Shown here one piece after another: positions 48,256 through 60,427 of a DNA stretch of 64,000 nucleotides. Location of the stretch: positions 60,035,481-60,099,480 of the forward strand of contig CM061236.1 of the NCBI GenBank assembly GCA_030848705.1. The letters are read 5' to 3'. Each line of letters starts with the position of its first letter. The first letter of the stretch is position 1. This stretch comes from Heracleum sosnowskyi. Lineage: Eukaryota; Streptophyta; Magnoliopsida; Apiales; Apiaceae. The position numbers were made by a program, and so were the translations under genes. Below the pieces are notes generated by a model that saw only the letters and a list, made by a program, of their open reading frames with translations, ran no database searches and was not told where the DNA came from.

Positions 48256-48777
48256 ACATGGAGACTAGATGGATAGATAGATATTAGGGTAAGTTTTGTA
48301 CGTTTCCAAAAATATTACTAGCAAACTCTGCAGGGCTATTTTTTTAATATTTTTTATTATATTAATTCATAATTTTATTAATATTTATATTTTTTTAATT
48401 TTTTTAATATTTATAATACTAAAATATAATTTTCTTTTAATATATTATTGGCGAATTTCGAACCTTGAACTTTCACAAAAATAATTTATCCTATTAATGT
48501 ATAAAATATTACTTGACATTATATTAAACGGTTCTAATCTATCTATTTTTAGATCCAATAATGCTTACTTTTTTGTAGTATTATCGTCTCTTAACGATCA
48601 AAATTCTGGATTTTCTTTTTTAATATATTTAGAGATAAAAATATTAATTTTTATATTTCATAAGTCGTTGATGGAGTTCGAACACCTCACGATTATCATC
48701 TATTTATTTTAAAGTTGAACTATTCTTATTTGTTTTATGCTATTGTACCGTGACGGCCAAATTATGGATAAAATATA

Positions 48778-49217
48778 CTCTCTTTGTACCAACAGATTGT
48801 CAACACTTTCCATTTTAAGATGTCTCATCCAATTATTAACATTTCATAAAATAGTACTCCCTCCGTCCCATCCATTTGTTAACATTTGAAATGGAGGGCT
48901 TGACACGCATTTTAAGGCTCCTATAAAATATAGTTTCATTATTTATTTTTAATATTTTTCTTTTTTGAATAAAAATCCAAACATTTAATTTTTATTCAGA
49001 AGAAAAAAAAATTAAAACAATTAATGAAACTATACTTTAAAGGAGCCTTAAAATGCGTGTCGAGCATCCTCTTCCAAATGTTAACTTCCTGCTGGGACGG
49101 AGGGAGTATATTTTTCTACATTTTTTTTAGCAAGTCCCACCAACTTACCCACTATTTCTTCCCTTTTTCTTTTCGTGCCCCCACCAAAATGTCAACAATT
49201 GGATGGGACGGAGGGAG
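48778..49217. mobile_element. outer Stowaway MITE (interrupted)
   Basis: It starts CTCTCTTTGTACC after TA (48776-48777) and ends GGGACGGAGGGAG at 49217, where the TA copy is mutated to TG. The other inverted arm lacks it at the equivalent point (about 56930-56945), giving an empty site. It is itself split by a second Stowaway. Confidence 0.75.
48857..49106. mobile_element. inner Stowaway MITE nested in the outer one
   Basis: The 250-bp element has CTCCCTCCGTCCC / GGGACGGAGGGAG termini and TA on both sides (48855-48856, 49107-49108). Inner blocks GGAGGGCTTGACACGCATTT and AAAATGCGTGTCGAGCATCC form a second, near-complete inverted repeat, so nearly the whole element can fold on itself. Confidence 0.88.
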
Positions 49218-49614
49218 TGTTAGGATATATTTTTGGATAAATTATTTCGTGTTGCATTTACGCTCTGCAAAAAGACACATATTTTATGTATATTTATTCA
49301 AATTTATATTATTCAAAATTTTAATTTATTTGTTAATTTTTTAAAAATGTAATTTTAATATGTTATTAAGCTGATTCGAAACTTAATTTTTTGTTAGTAT
49401 GTTATGAATATGAGGTATGTTAACAATAGATGATTAGATTTATTTTTTCATATGTATAATGATCTTAGGAAAACTATGGTGAGATTAACCTCATGATCCT
49501 TTTTTCTCTATAAGTATTATATTTAAAATTATCGTTAATAAATATGAAACTCTCAATTTTTAATAATATTTAATATTGTCCTTTTATATTTATTATATGT
49601 AAAATAATATAAGA

Positions 49615-50765
49615 TGTTAGTTATGAATATCACTAGTAAACTAGACAGAGGGGGGGGGGGTGAATGGATAGTTTGAAGATTTTTCGTTTCTTGAAGCTTA
49701 GATCTGTGTTTGATTGTATATGTATGAGAATGCGGAAATGAAAATAAACAGAACACACACAATCACTTTAATCTACTTTGTATAAAGTAAATTAAATACT
49801 ACAGCTTCCAAAATTTCACAATTGAAATTCTGGCTTCTAAACAAGAACAGTGCTTTCTTGTTTTCTTACAGAGAAAAGAGTGCTTGAATAATTCTATATT
49901 GTATATCTCTTACAGCTAACTATTTGGTGTGCACAATATATATATGACCTATACAGACTGGTGCACACACCTAATTACACAGACACCCCTAACAGTAACT
50001 CCAAATTGTTTTTCCAAAAGAGGTTAGCTGTGCCAGTAAGGACCACTTGCTTTTTGTCGTCCTTTTCCTTATCGTTAGCTGTTTGTCTTTATTCTTTCTC
50101 TCCAAGTTATGATGTAGATTTGTCATCTGTCTTTGGACCACTTAACCGTAACAGATGCTCCAGTATTTGTCTCCATTATCTTTGATTTTGTACCTTGATT
50201 TGTCTTGTTGTAAAATGCCTAAGTGTTGATATCATGAACTCCAGCATATTTCTTATCCCGTGACTTGTCGACATGGAGTATTTCTGACTTTGATATATGA
50301 CCATTTTAGGAGTATGCGATATGGCATATTACAGACTTCACGACATAGCCTTTGAGGACTTCACGATCTAGAACATTTCAGACTATGCGATCTCAACACT
50401 TCACGACATGGGCTTTGAGGACTTCACGACATAGCTCATTCTGAATTCACGATCTAGGGACTTAGACAAATTTCTGCAACTTATTTCTTCATGGCCTTAT
50501 TCACTTTTATCCTGCTGCATGAACAAATTGAACTTCTTCCAGGATGATTATTTCATGGCCTATATACATTCTAGTTGCAAGAAACTCACTAAGCTCATTA
50601 TAGAATTGAGCATACAGAATGAAGCTAAGTACATGATAACAAGACAAGTACAATAAAGACTTATACTATATCCCAGTGATAAACTTCACCAGGTCATGTA
50701 GAGTGACACAGTCACAAGGTGTATGCTTGTTAATAGTGGTATTCAGACATGCCTTGAGCCTAACA
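49615..50765 (-). repeat. 3' LTR of the minus-strand SIRE-type element (1151 bp)
   Basis: On the minus strand it starts TGTTAGGCTCAAGG and ends CATAACTAACA, the same termini as the solo LTR at 4119-5424. A G run (49650-49660) corresponds to the C-rich stretch near that LTR's end. It holds CTTCACGACATAG repeats at about 50335-50460. Confidence 0.9.
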
Positions 50766-50780
50766 ATCTCCCCCAAATTG
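50766..50780 (-). other. polypurine tract of the minus-strand SIRE-type element
   Basis: CAATTTGGGGGAGAT on the minus strand immediately precedes the LTR, nearly the same as the tract at 18872 in the other SIRE-type element. Confidence 0.85.
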
Positions 50781-50906
50781 TGAGTAATAAACTTAGGCAC
50801 AATTTCATGTCTGATAACAAGCCTACCTTACATAAAAGGAAGTAAATTGTAGAGAAATAGAATTTGATTACAAACAGAAAATGACAGCTTACAGATGATT
50901 TTTCCG

Positions 50907-53900
50907 CTACTGAACAACTTCATATTCCATTTGTTTTTGTAGATATTCTTCATAGACTTTCTTCTTTATGGCTTCTTCCATTTTGTTATTTTCTGAAATG
51001 GCTATGAGAATTTTATCCCTTGATGTCATCTCTTCCAAGAGAGGAGAGTTTTTTAAGTCTTCAGCAGCAGCTCTCAGAGCACTTTCTACATAAGAATTCA
51101 AGTAATCCATACTTATTTTGCTTTTTCCTCCATTTATGTTTTTGTACTCCACTACATAAGGATTGAACTTCACTCTACAGAGCCCCTTCTTCCTTAGACC
51201 CATTGCCTTCTCTTCCATCTCTGCCAACTCCTTTTCTTTTTGAATTCTTCTCTCTTCATTCATCCTCCTTACTTCTTCCTGGTAATCATATTGTATTTTT
51301 AAGTACCTGGCAATTTCTATCTTCCAGATCTTTTCTTCTTTTTCTTCAAAGTTCAATAAAGCATTGATTCTCTCTAGATCATAGATAGGGAAAAATTGCC
51401 AGCTTCCTGTTTTCATTTCTTTCTCCCTTCTATCAGTGTACTTGATTTCTAGATGATCTTGAATAACTTTGACTTCAAAGATCCTTTGAGTTCTCAAGAA
51501 TGCTAAGGCTTCTTCATCATAATCTTCATCCAGAGGAGGTACATTTAACCCAATAACATTAGTGATCACTCCAGTTTTCTTTGTTATCCTTGTTCTTTTG
51601 GCTACACTCTTGATCTTCCAATGCTTCACTTGAGGTAGCTTTCTGGAACATGGAGAGTTAGTCTTCAATGCCACATCATTTGGAAGCAACTTTGATCCTT
51701 TTCCTCTTATCCACTGTAGAACTCCACTAGCTGTGACTTTGTGGAAGTGTTTTTTTGATTTCACCTTTGTGGCTTCACTTTCCTTCTGTGGCAAATCAGT
51801 TTCAAAAGCCTGAGTTGCAGATTTTGTTGGATCATTACTAACAGTATCCACCCTAGACTTAGAGTCTTGTTTTGAGGTTAAAATACTGCTAGCAATGTCC
51901 TTGGCTTGCTGATTTCCACTATTTCTCTTCTCAATCTCTCTTTTCCAATGACCATCTCTCTTGTCATTTTTAGCATCTTTGGATTTCCTTAATGAACTAC
52001 TCCTGCTGCTCTCACTCTTTCCATCCTTATCACTCCTGTGGTGACTTCTTCTCCTACCACTCTTGTCTTCGTCTTCTTTGTCTTCCCTCTTATCTCTCCT
52101 TACTTTGGTTGATTCAGGTATTCTACCAGATGTTAGAAATGTCTGTAGAATGTGAATTGTCTCAATTTCTTCTGCAGTTCTGAATCTTCTTTTTGCTTTC
52201 AGCATTTGAATGACCTGATTGATTTTATCTTTGTTCTTCATATCCAACTGAGCAGGAATTACTAATTTAGCAATGTCATTGGCGTTAGAGTTGTTTTGGT
52301 AGATTACTATCCTTGGATTTGTGATCACTTCAGGCAGCCTTAAGGGTTGATCTCTTAGAAGCTCATCATATAATCTTTTGTTGTTGGCCCCTTTCTTCTC
52401 AATTAGGTTCAGAAGTGTATCTACTTCAGTGTATTTAAGCTTCTCTAGAGATTCAAAGGACAAATGTCATAAGTAATTGTCTTTGGAAATCATGATTATC
52501 TCACTTAGATAGGCTTTTTTCACCTTCCTGATCACCACTGTGAAGTACTTGATTTCTTCCTTGAGTTTGTTTCTGTAGTTCAGGGTGTGATCATCTACAC
52601 TGGCTTTAGTGGCTTTCAGAAACTCCAGGAAGGCTTTATCATGATAGACATTTAAACTTGCAACTTCCTGTAGCTTGGCCTCTGTGACAATGTTTACCTT
52701 CATTGGTTGAACATTTGATAGGGTTGGAGGAACACTGACATTCATAGTCATTGAGCCAGAATAGTAGGTGAAAGTGACAGTTCTCTTTTGTCCATCCTTG
52801 TTGGTGATTTCAACTGTAGGAAAGGTGACTGGCTTTAGAGATGATTCCTCAATGAATATCCCTTTCTGTTTGGCTGATCTAGCTCCCCCTTTCTTCTCTA
52901 AGATAGAGCTCTCCTGTTCATTCTCCCCCTTAGGCTTGGTATCAGAAGATTGGCCTTGAGCTTCACCAGGGATTGGAAGGTTCATTGCTTCATCATTGCA
53001 GTCATCATCTATTGCTGGACTAGTAGAATGTTGGAAGTGGCATTGTTTTGGTCATCCAGCTTAGAGTTGAGTTGCTCCAAAGATTGAGTTAGCCCTTTGT
53101 TTTCAAGCTTGAGCTCAGTCACTTCTCCTTCCAGCTTGTCAACCTTGGAGAACAAGTGTTCAGATTTAAAAGAGTTGAGAGATTGATCTTTGAGCCTGGA
53201 GATTTCATATTTGTTGATGTTGGAAATAGGAACTTCATCTACCAGTTTGTCCCCATACTGGTTCTTCCACATCACAGAGATCATTGAGTTGGAGTTGATA
53301 TTGGATTGCACCTGATTGTCCAACTTGGTAGAAAGCTTCTTGAGATTGTCAGTAACCAGGGCTAAGGTGCAGTCCAACTTAGTGACATGCTTGGCAGTTT
53401 TCTGAACCTCCTGTAGGATGTCATCCACCTTGGGAAAATCATATAGATATGTGTTCTTCAGCTTTGTCAGAGACTGATCTGTTTCTTCCTTGATTGAAGA
53501 GATTTCTGATTGAAGACCTTTCCCAAGATAGTGCAGAGCCTTGAGTTGATTCTTGTAGACATCATTAACTGCATCATACACTTCTGCAGGTGACAGACTC
53601 TTGGCATTAGACCCTAAAGATATGAGATAGTCTTCCCTGAGAAATGCAAGAGCATCCTTAAGCTTTACTGTCCTCTTAGCATCCAACCAGGCATCCACAT
53701 TTCCATCATGTTGGGCTTCATCAATGATCTTTTCTTTTTGAGCTTCAACATCCTCCTTGTGACACAGAAGAATGGCTTCATAGTCCTTGTTGGGGAGGCC
53801 TGCTGTAAGAAGATGCTGAGCTATTTTTGAGAACTCATCTATTTGTGCCACATTTTAGCTTTGGAGAGCTTCTTCCGTCAATTGTGATGATCCTGAAGGT

Positions 53901-55759
53901 CTATCATGGTGCACAGACTCCAGCAATTGTGACAAAGTGACCTGAGCCAAGTTAGTGCTAGTGCTAGGCACTTCTGTTGCAGATGAAGATTCTACAACAG
54001 GAATGAAAGATGTTTGAGTCTCCTCCAGCCTTGGAATGGCTGTAGAGTATGATGTTGTCTCCATTGAAATGGGATGAGTTACATCATCATCTCTATGTGC
54101 CTGTGAAGGCAGTTCCAAGTCCCTAAGGATTGGAGAATTAGGCACAGAGTCTCCAGTGAAAACTGGTGAAGCCTCTGTGTTTGTGTTGGTGTCATTAGAA
54201 TATGCCCCAGCATGCATTTCCTGACCAACTGAATGTATGTCCTGGGTGGTGAGCAAAGTGTCATGCACCAAGTCACTTGAAGTTGGCTCATTCACAGATT
54301 CAAAATGTGAATGATCAAAGGTAGGATTGTCATGTGAATGACTTTCCTGTTGAGAAGAAATATCTACATTTTGAGATTCTGAGATAGAAGTGGGGTTTAG
54401 ATTAGATTTTGGCAACTCCCCCTGAGAAATAGGAGGAGTTTCAAGTGTGATGTGCTCTCCACTCAGTGTAGTACCACCCTGTTGTTCTCCTGAGTAAAGA
54501 GTGAGTTCTTGACTCTGTGCAGACTCTTTACAGATTGTAGTGGGGAGACTACTCTTTTCAATACCAATGACTTGTTGAGAGGCCATTGATAGTAATAGGT
54601 TTACCCCTTTTAACACATCTGAATCATGTTGGGAGGATTCAGTGTTGGCTAATTGTTTGTATTTCTTCTTTTATCTGGTGAGTTGTGACTCAGGTTCCCC
54701 ATTTCCTAAATCTACAGTATCATCAGTGACTGTTATGGCTCTTTTCTTGCTCTTCTTTTTAGTAACATCAACCTTTTGAGAGGTTGGTGCACTGGGCTCC
54801 CTAATCACTAAAGTAGTGTTTGCATATGGTTGACTGAATGAGTTAGGGAGGCTTGGGTTAGACTGTGTAGCTCCATCAGTCTTAGCCTTCCCTTTCCAGG
54901 AAAGAGAATGATATATGGGATGATCAAGTGTATAAGATTTGAATGTTACTTGCATATGCTCAATAATAGTCAAAGCTACATCCACTTGATTCCTAGTGTC
55001 CAATGTCCCAAAAATGACTTTGGACATGGACTTAGGATAAGCCAGCTTTGATGTATCTATGCCTTCTACTTCATGCAACTTACTATCTAGATGATTTAAA
55101 ACGCATTGAATAAAGCGAGGATAGAAAATTTCATTACCTCTACCACGTGGAGTTTTGCCTAACCTTTGGGCCAGTTCTCGAATGATAATTGCTCCAACAT
55201 TTATTTGTTGATTGTAGGCTAATGAGTAGGCAAGCTTCATAACAATGTGGCTGATTTGATCACATCCTGTCTTCCTGCACATGAACACCTTCTGTAGAGC
55301 ATCAAACAGATACGACCACTCCCTCCTCACATTTTTCTTATTCAACTTAGCCATTTCAATTTTATCAGAGTAATGAATCAATTCCAAAAACTCCAGCATC
55401 TGATCATCATTAGCTTCAGCATCATGGTCCTCAGTCTTGAACCCAAAAGTTTCATTGACCTCCTTTTCCCCAAATTGCAATTGTTTTCCTCCAATAGTAC
55501 AGCTTATCTCTGTGAATGACGTTCCATCCTCCTTAGCCATGACAGTACAGGTAGCAGTCCTCCAGAAAGCTTCTAGTAAGTCAACATACATAGGTGGGTT
55601 TTTTGTGAGGGCTTGGTGAAGGTAAGAGGTGTTTAAAAAGCGTACAAAGCATTTGTATCTAGGGTTGGCTTCAACATTAGAGGGGATAGTAAGAAAATTT
55701 GTTTCTTTGGGTATGACTAGGGTGTTTGATGATGATGATGTTTGAGATTTGGGTGTCAT
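50907..55759 (-). pseudogene. envelope-position ORF of the minus-strand SIRE-type element, broken
   Basis: Five abutting open segments (55759-54671, 54616-53855, 53851-53009, 52985-52467, 52463-50907) form one decayed ORF of about 1600 codons. The first starts at a true ATG (MTPKSQTSSSSNT). The first three share a frame and are separated by stops (TAA at 54671-54673); a frameshift lies near 53000. The N-terminal ~300 residues are globular (PMYVDLLEAFWRTATC, RREWSYLFDALQKVFM) and match the pattern of the 14198 ORF (RQEW.FFNSIGKCFM). Then come a Ser/Thr/His-rich region, a coiled-coil region (KVDKLEGEVTELKLENKG, about 53100), a Lys/Arg/Asp-rich linker (about 52000) and a charged C-terminal helix region. 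I do not recognise an enzyme or envelope domain. Confidence 0.7.
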
Positions 55760-55844
55760 TTCTGAGTTTGAGATTGAAAAGAGGGAGAGAGATGTTGGAA
55801 TTAGGTTTGAAAATTGAGAGAAATCGACAACCTGTGCATCAAAA

Positions 55845-55876
55845 ACAAACCGTACATCGCACGGGTTTTAAGCTAG
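55845..55876 (+). mobile_element. candidate Helitron 3' terminus
   Basis: A hairpin (CCGTAC-ATC-GCACGG, one mismatch) followed by GTTTTAAG and the terminal CTAG, with T next, has the layout of plant Helitron 3' ends. It lies between the truncated SIRE-type element and the right inverted arm. A 5' end in the same orientation is at 31526, but pairing them is speculative. Confidence 0.5.
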
Positions 55877-56449
55877 TATATATTAAGCGTAATGAGCTTC
55901 TTATCCAAAACTTTGGTAGTCTGGTCCCTGTATTGACCTATGACCAAATTAATAAGGACTGTTAGCTATTAAATAGATAGATGAGAACCGTTAGATCTAA
56001 TATTAAAAAAAATATTTGATAAATAGTAGGATTATATTTAAATAATAAAAGTGTATTTTGATAATTTAAACCAAATATAATTGGGTGTTCTATATTGAAT
56101 ATAATTCTCTATGTTAAAATTCGTAACTTTCTTTTCTGTTCAATTTATCGGTACTTCTGATTTGAAAATGTTCATGTTAAACCAAAAATTGATATATCGA
56201 TTCATATCAATTCCAGTATTAAAAAATTATTCATATAATGCTCATGTATATCATGAATAACAATAATGATGTTTGTTGACCATATGTTATAAGAGAAGAA
56301 GTCGTGTACATGAATTTATGTTGCAAATTTTACCGTACAACATATAAGTAAAATGACTTAGTTAATTAGTATTAACATAATACTTTTTTATAAGACATAA
56401 CACTTTGATTCATCCAAATTATATTATATTCTTTCATATATAACAAATT
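55877..56449. other. AT-rich DNA between Helitron-like end and right inverted arm
   Basis: A block at about 55895-56000 (CCAAAACTTTGGTAGT, ATAGATAGATGAGAACCGTT) resembles blocks near 57105-57190 in the right arm, so it is probably another copy of the same repeat family. Nothing else is recognised. Confidence 0.4.
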
Positions 56450-57385
56450 TAAAAAAATAATATCAAAATATTATTAAAAATTGAGAGTTCTATATTCATT
56501 AACGATAATTTTGAATATAATACTTATAGAGAATAAGAATAAGGATTATGAGGTTAATCTCAGCATATTTTTACTAAGATCACTACTAATACATGTTAAC
56601 AAATAAATCTAATCATCTATTATTAAATATTTAATTACCATATATTTTGATTTGTTTATAAATTAGAAAAATGAGTAATTAGATTGTTAATGTAATATAC
56701 TCAAATGATCAATTACTATCTCAGGAGTCGGGATCTTTATTCTCATACCCATAACATACTAGCAAAAATTTAAATTTTAAATCACCTCAATAACATATTA
56801 ATACTACATATTTCAAAAATTAACAAGGAATTTAAATTTTGAATCATATAAATTTGAATAAATATACATAAAATATATGTGTTTAGCACAGGGTAAACGC
56901 AACATGAAATAATTTATCCAAAAATATTTCCTTATATATTTTATCCATAATTTAGGTCGTCACCGTACTATAACCATAAAAAAAATAAGAATCGTTAAAT
57001 TTTAAATTAAATAGATGATAATCGTGAGATGTTCGAACTAAATCACCAACGTATCAAATAAAAAAATTCATATTTTTATCTCGAAATATATTAAAAAAAA
57101 AAGTCCAAAGTTTTGGTAGTTAAGTTACGATAGTAATATAAAAAGTAAGAATCATTGTATCTAAAATAAATAGATGAGAACCGTTGAATATAACGGCAAA
57201 TAATTTTTTATATTTTAATAGGTAAATTATTTTTTCAAAAATATAAAGTTTGAAATTTGTCAATAATATATTTAAAAAAATGTATTTTAGAATTATAAAT
57301 ATTAATAAAATTTAAAATTAAAACAATTATGATTACTAAAAGTAAAATGGTAAATTAATATAATAAAAATATTGGTGCATTATAA
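56450..57385 (+). repeat. right arm of a ~1-kb inverted repeat
   Basis: It matches the minus strand of 48335-49614 over most of its length but lacks the MITEs. It ends about 140 bp before the CGL160 start codon at an A-rich run. Internal blocks AATAAATAGATGAGAACCGT and TTAAATAGATGATAATCGTG are diverged copies of each other. Confidence 0.65.
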
Positions 57386-57521
57386 AAAAAAAAAAACCAA
57401 ATTGGTCCATCCACATGCTTGAGATATTTTGTTTACACTTGGCTGACATTGTCTCCGTGTGTGTATAATATCCCGGTGGAACTTCCAAATTTTGCAGTCT
57501 GAAATCAAGAAATTAGCAACA

Positions 57522-60427
57522 ATGGCATCATCTGTTTATTGTTGTGTATCTATAACCTGCACAGCCAAATCTATATCTCCTGAAGAAACTAACACAATCC
57601 CAGTATCCAATACAAAACCCACCAAGATAATGTTGCCTAAAAAGAAGCCTGAGAAATGGTCTACTGGAATGGCTCCTGGTGAATATGGTGGCCCACCGTT
57701 GACTACTAAGCTTAGAAAGTCTTGGGGTGGTCCTGGTGAAGACCCCATCACTTCTGATGAGTACATTTGGAATAAAGATTTTATGCCTCGTATGAAAAGA
57801 TTGTTTAAAGACCCTTCTCAAGAAGCCCAGTTGAATAAACCTCAGGTTTTGTGAATTTCGTAGATTTTATATTTATATTGGTGTTTGTGTTATTTAAATT
57901 GGGTTTTTTTACAGATTTTTAATTTGTTGATCCTGAATCGATGGAATTGTTTTTTAATTCTGATTATTGTAAGGAGTTTTAGTTGTTGGGTTCGATAGGG
58001 GTGACATTTTCTTGTTTTGTGTTCATAAACGTGTGTTGTACAACTTATTGCGATCGGATTAAAAACTAGTGTATAAGCTTAAAATAATAAGGAAACTTAG
58101 ATTTTTAGTTTTGCTTTGCTATGTTACATATGTTTGTTGCTGCATCTGAATTTAAGCATAGGAGAGAGGGAGTTAGGATTGGCACCCAGGACTGTGATTA
58201 AGAGTGGTTGTTTTTCAGGGGAGCAACAAGGAGACTTGCCACTAGGCCATCACTGAATCCTCGACTGCTTGTGCTAATATTATATTTAGCATAAGACTCT
58301 TGTGAATATCTACTTCGTATATCCTTTATTGAATTGTACCCTAATCCTAGCCTAGAATCTTTGTTTTCGATGTCTATATCTAATCACTTAATTGATCACT
58401 AATTACTATGAAACTGTTTAATCTGGATGCTAACTTTGTATTCAATTGTTTTGACAGGAAGAGTCTTCAGGTTTTCTTAGCTTAAACAGGGTTATGAGTC
58501 TTGACAAGTATGTGCTTATTCACTTCTTGTCCTTTTAGATATCTTGCACTTTCATTGTTTTTGTCTTTGCACTAACGTATTCTAGTTTTGTAAACGTAGC
58601 ATGGATGCTGACTTTAGCAAAGAGTTAACAGCACCTTCAAAAATTGTCACAGAAACAAAAGTTGAGAGAGCTCAAGTAATATATCTTCTTCTAATTATAT
58701 AAGCTTTTTGGAGGTTGTAACGTATCTTATTCTTGTTTTGATGATTAAGTTATATGTCATTCAGACTAGTGGAGATGTAAAGCAAAAATGGAGACCAGCA
58801 CCTACACGACGCGAGCAGGATAAGTGGGATAGAGCATACAAGGCTGCAACTGGTGGCAGTGTATTACCTCTACTTCTACTTTTCTCTTTCACTAGTCAGT
58901 ACAACTGAAAAATGATTCCACCCAGTCTAGGAAGTTTAGGGATTTCTTCGTTGGTTTAATTTCTTTATTTGGATTGGTTTAACTTTACTATTTGCTAGAT
59001 GTATTTGCAATTATGCATCTAGACAGAGAGTGCTGACCTTAGTTGTTGTAATTGTATCTGTAGGAGTTTATGTTACGAGAAATTAAAAAGCCTGTTGGTG
59101 ATCCGGAGGTTTTGGCTGCAGAGTCGAGGGAACAGTATCTCAAGGTATTCTTACATGTGGTTAACTCCATCAAACAAGATAACTCTTTTTTTTAGCAAAT
59201 TAAACTTTATAAGCTTTTGAATTCATAACCTGAATATATGCTCCTTTTCCTCATTATAAAAATTTGGCAGTTGAAGAATAAAATGCAGTTGCTTACTCTA
59301 GGAATAGGTGGAATTGGTTTAGTCTCCGCATATGTATCTTATACTCCAGAGATTGCAGCAAGGTAAGTCTTAAGATTTTTGAAATGATTCGCAAATCTTT
59401 GATTTTAGGTTGAAGACTCTACCTTGTCTGCACCAATTGACATCATATTGATGTGCTAATCTAATCTATAATTTAATGTCCATTTTGTGAGTTCAGTTAC
59501 GGTGTTGGGTTTCTTGGCTCATTGGCTTACATTCGAATGCTTGGTAATAGCGTGGATTCTATGGCCGATGGAGCCAGGGGGGTTGTCAAGTATGTAACTT
59601 CCCCTTAAATGTGAATTTATATATTGATGTGTGTGTGTCCGTGTGATATGCGATTTCAGTTTCTTTAGATTGCCACAAAGTTAACTACATGTGGGACCTC
59701 CTTTTGTTGTGGAAGTTAATAATCTTCTTGAATATTACTTCCTCCATCTCATATTATGTGTCTTGTTTGATTTTTTAGTGGTCAAATTGACTAAAGTTTG
59801 ACTTAAAATTACACATATTATATAATTGAAAAAAATTATAAAAACTATATCATTAGAAAGTATTTTTAATATACTTTATAATGTATTTCTCAAATATCCG
59901 AAATTATAAACGAATAGTTTCTAATTTTCAGTCAAATTTGAGTCAATTTGACCATAAAAAAGTCAAACATGACACATAATATGAGATGGAGGGAGTAATT
60001 TATTTAAAGGAGATTTCCATCGAGTAATGTTTCAATCTCCTTGTAACTTTTCTAATTAAAAGATTCAAATTGCAGAGGAGCTATTGGGCAACCAAGACTA
60101 CTGGTTCCTGTTGTTTTGGTAATGATATTTAACCGTTGGAATGGGTAAGTGGCCTGACATTCTTGTCATACATGATTTTTTTAAAAACAATTGTAATGGT
60201 ATAACCATTATTTATTGCATTTCTGTCGTCTATTTTTTTGTGAAACCTATTTGCAATTTTTTAAAATGGGATTTGATGGTTTGTACAGGATCTTAGTTCC
60301 GGAATATGGGATCATGCACCTAGAATTAATACCTATCCTGGTTGGGTTTTTTACATACAAAATTGCCACTTTTACTCAAGCTATTGAGGAAGCGGTGACC
60401 ATAGTAGGGAAAAAGAGTCAGGTGTAA
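57522..60427 (+). CDS. CGL160: CGL160-like chloroplast ATP synthase assembly protein
   Basis: CGL160 (conserved only in the green lineage 160) is a thylakoid membrane protein that aids assembly of the chloroplast ATP synthase c-ring and its joining to CF1. Nine exons, GT/AG throughout: 57522-57845, 58458-58507, 58600-58675, 58765-58860, 59064-59144, 59271-59362, 59497-59589, 60076-60144, 60289-60427. They sum to 1020 bp (339 aa), near the Arabidopsis length. N-terminal ~45 residues are Ser/Thr-rich, fitting a transit peptide. The conserved soluble part has KPEKWSTGMAPGEYGGPP, WGGPGEDPITSDEYIWNKDF and QKWRPAPTRREQDKWDRAYK. The C-terminal part has about four membrane segments (LLTLGIGGIGLVSAYVSY, VGFLGSLAYIRML, LLVPVVLVMIFNRW, LIPILVGFFTYKIATF), as in the Atp1/UncI-like domain. 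No lesions are seen. A Stowaway-like MITE lies in intron 7. Confidence 0.92.
59738..59995. mobile_element. Stowaway-like MITE in CGL160 intron 7
   Basis: The 258-bp element has long inverted ends (CTTCCTCCATCTCATATTAT / ATAATATGAGATGGAGGGAG) and TA on both sides (59736-59737, 59996-59997). Inner GTCAAATTGACTAAAGTTTGA and its complement continue the palindrome. It should be removed with the intron. Confidence 0.88.

Larger units (their letters stand above)
48335..49614 (-). repeat. left arm of a ~1-kb inverted repeat
   Basis: Read on the minus strand, it matches 56450-57385 with many small differences. Shared blocks include ATTATTAAAAATTGAGAGTT, AATATAATACTTATAGAGAA, GAGGTTAATCTCA, AAATCTAATCATCTATT, AATTTGAATAAATATACATA, TTTATCCATAATTT and ATAGATGATAATCGTGAG. 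Two Stowaway MITEs interrupt it (48778-49217). The outer end is about 48335, roughly 80 bp upstream of the DUF6598-like ATG. The inner end abuts the LTR at 49615. The arms could be the long terminal inverted repeats of one large DNA transposon, or two copies in opposite orientation. Confidence 0.65.
49615..55759 (-). mobile_element. SIRE-type element, 3' half only (envelope-position ORF plus 3' LTR)
   Basis: On the minus strand it reads envelope-position ORF fragments (55759 to 50907), polypurine tract (50780-50766) and LTR (50765-49615). There is no gag, pol, primer site or 5' LTR; the left half of the element ends abruptly just upstream of 55759. The LTR is of the same family as the solo LTR at 4119-5424 and differs from the 482-bp LTRs of the element at 6597, so this is a second SIRE-type family. 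The element was truncated by deletion, recombination or a later insertion. Confidence 0.85.

Noticed and set aside
49961..50185. 74-codon plus ORF in the minus-strand LTR
   Set aside because: It is chance coding in an LTR, with no domain or conservation in the solo LTR relative.
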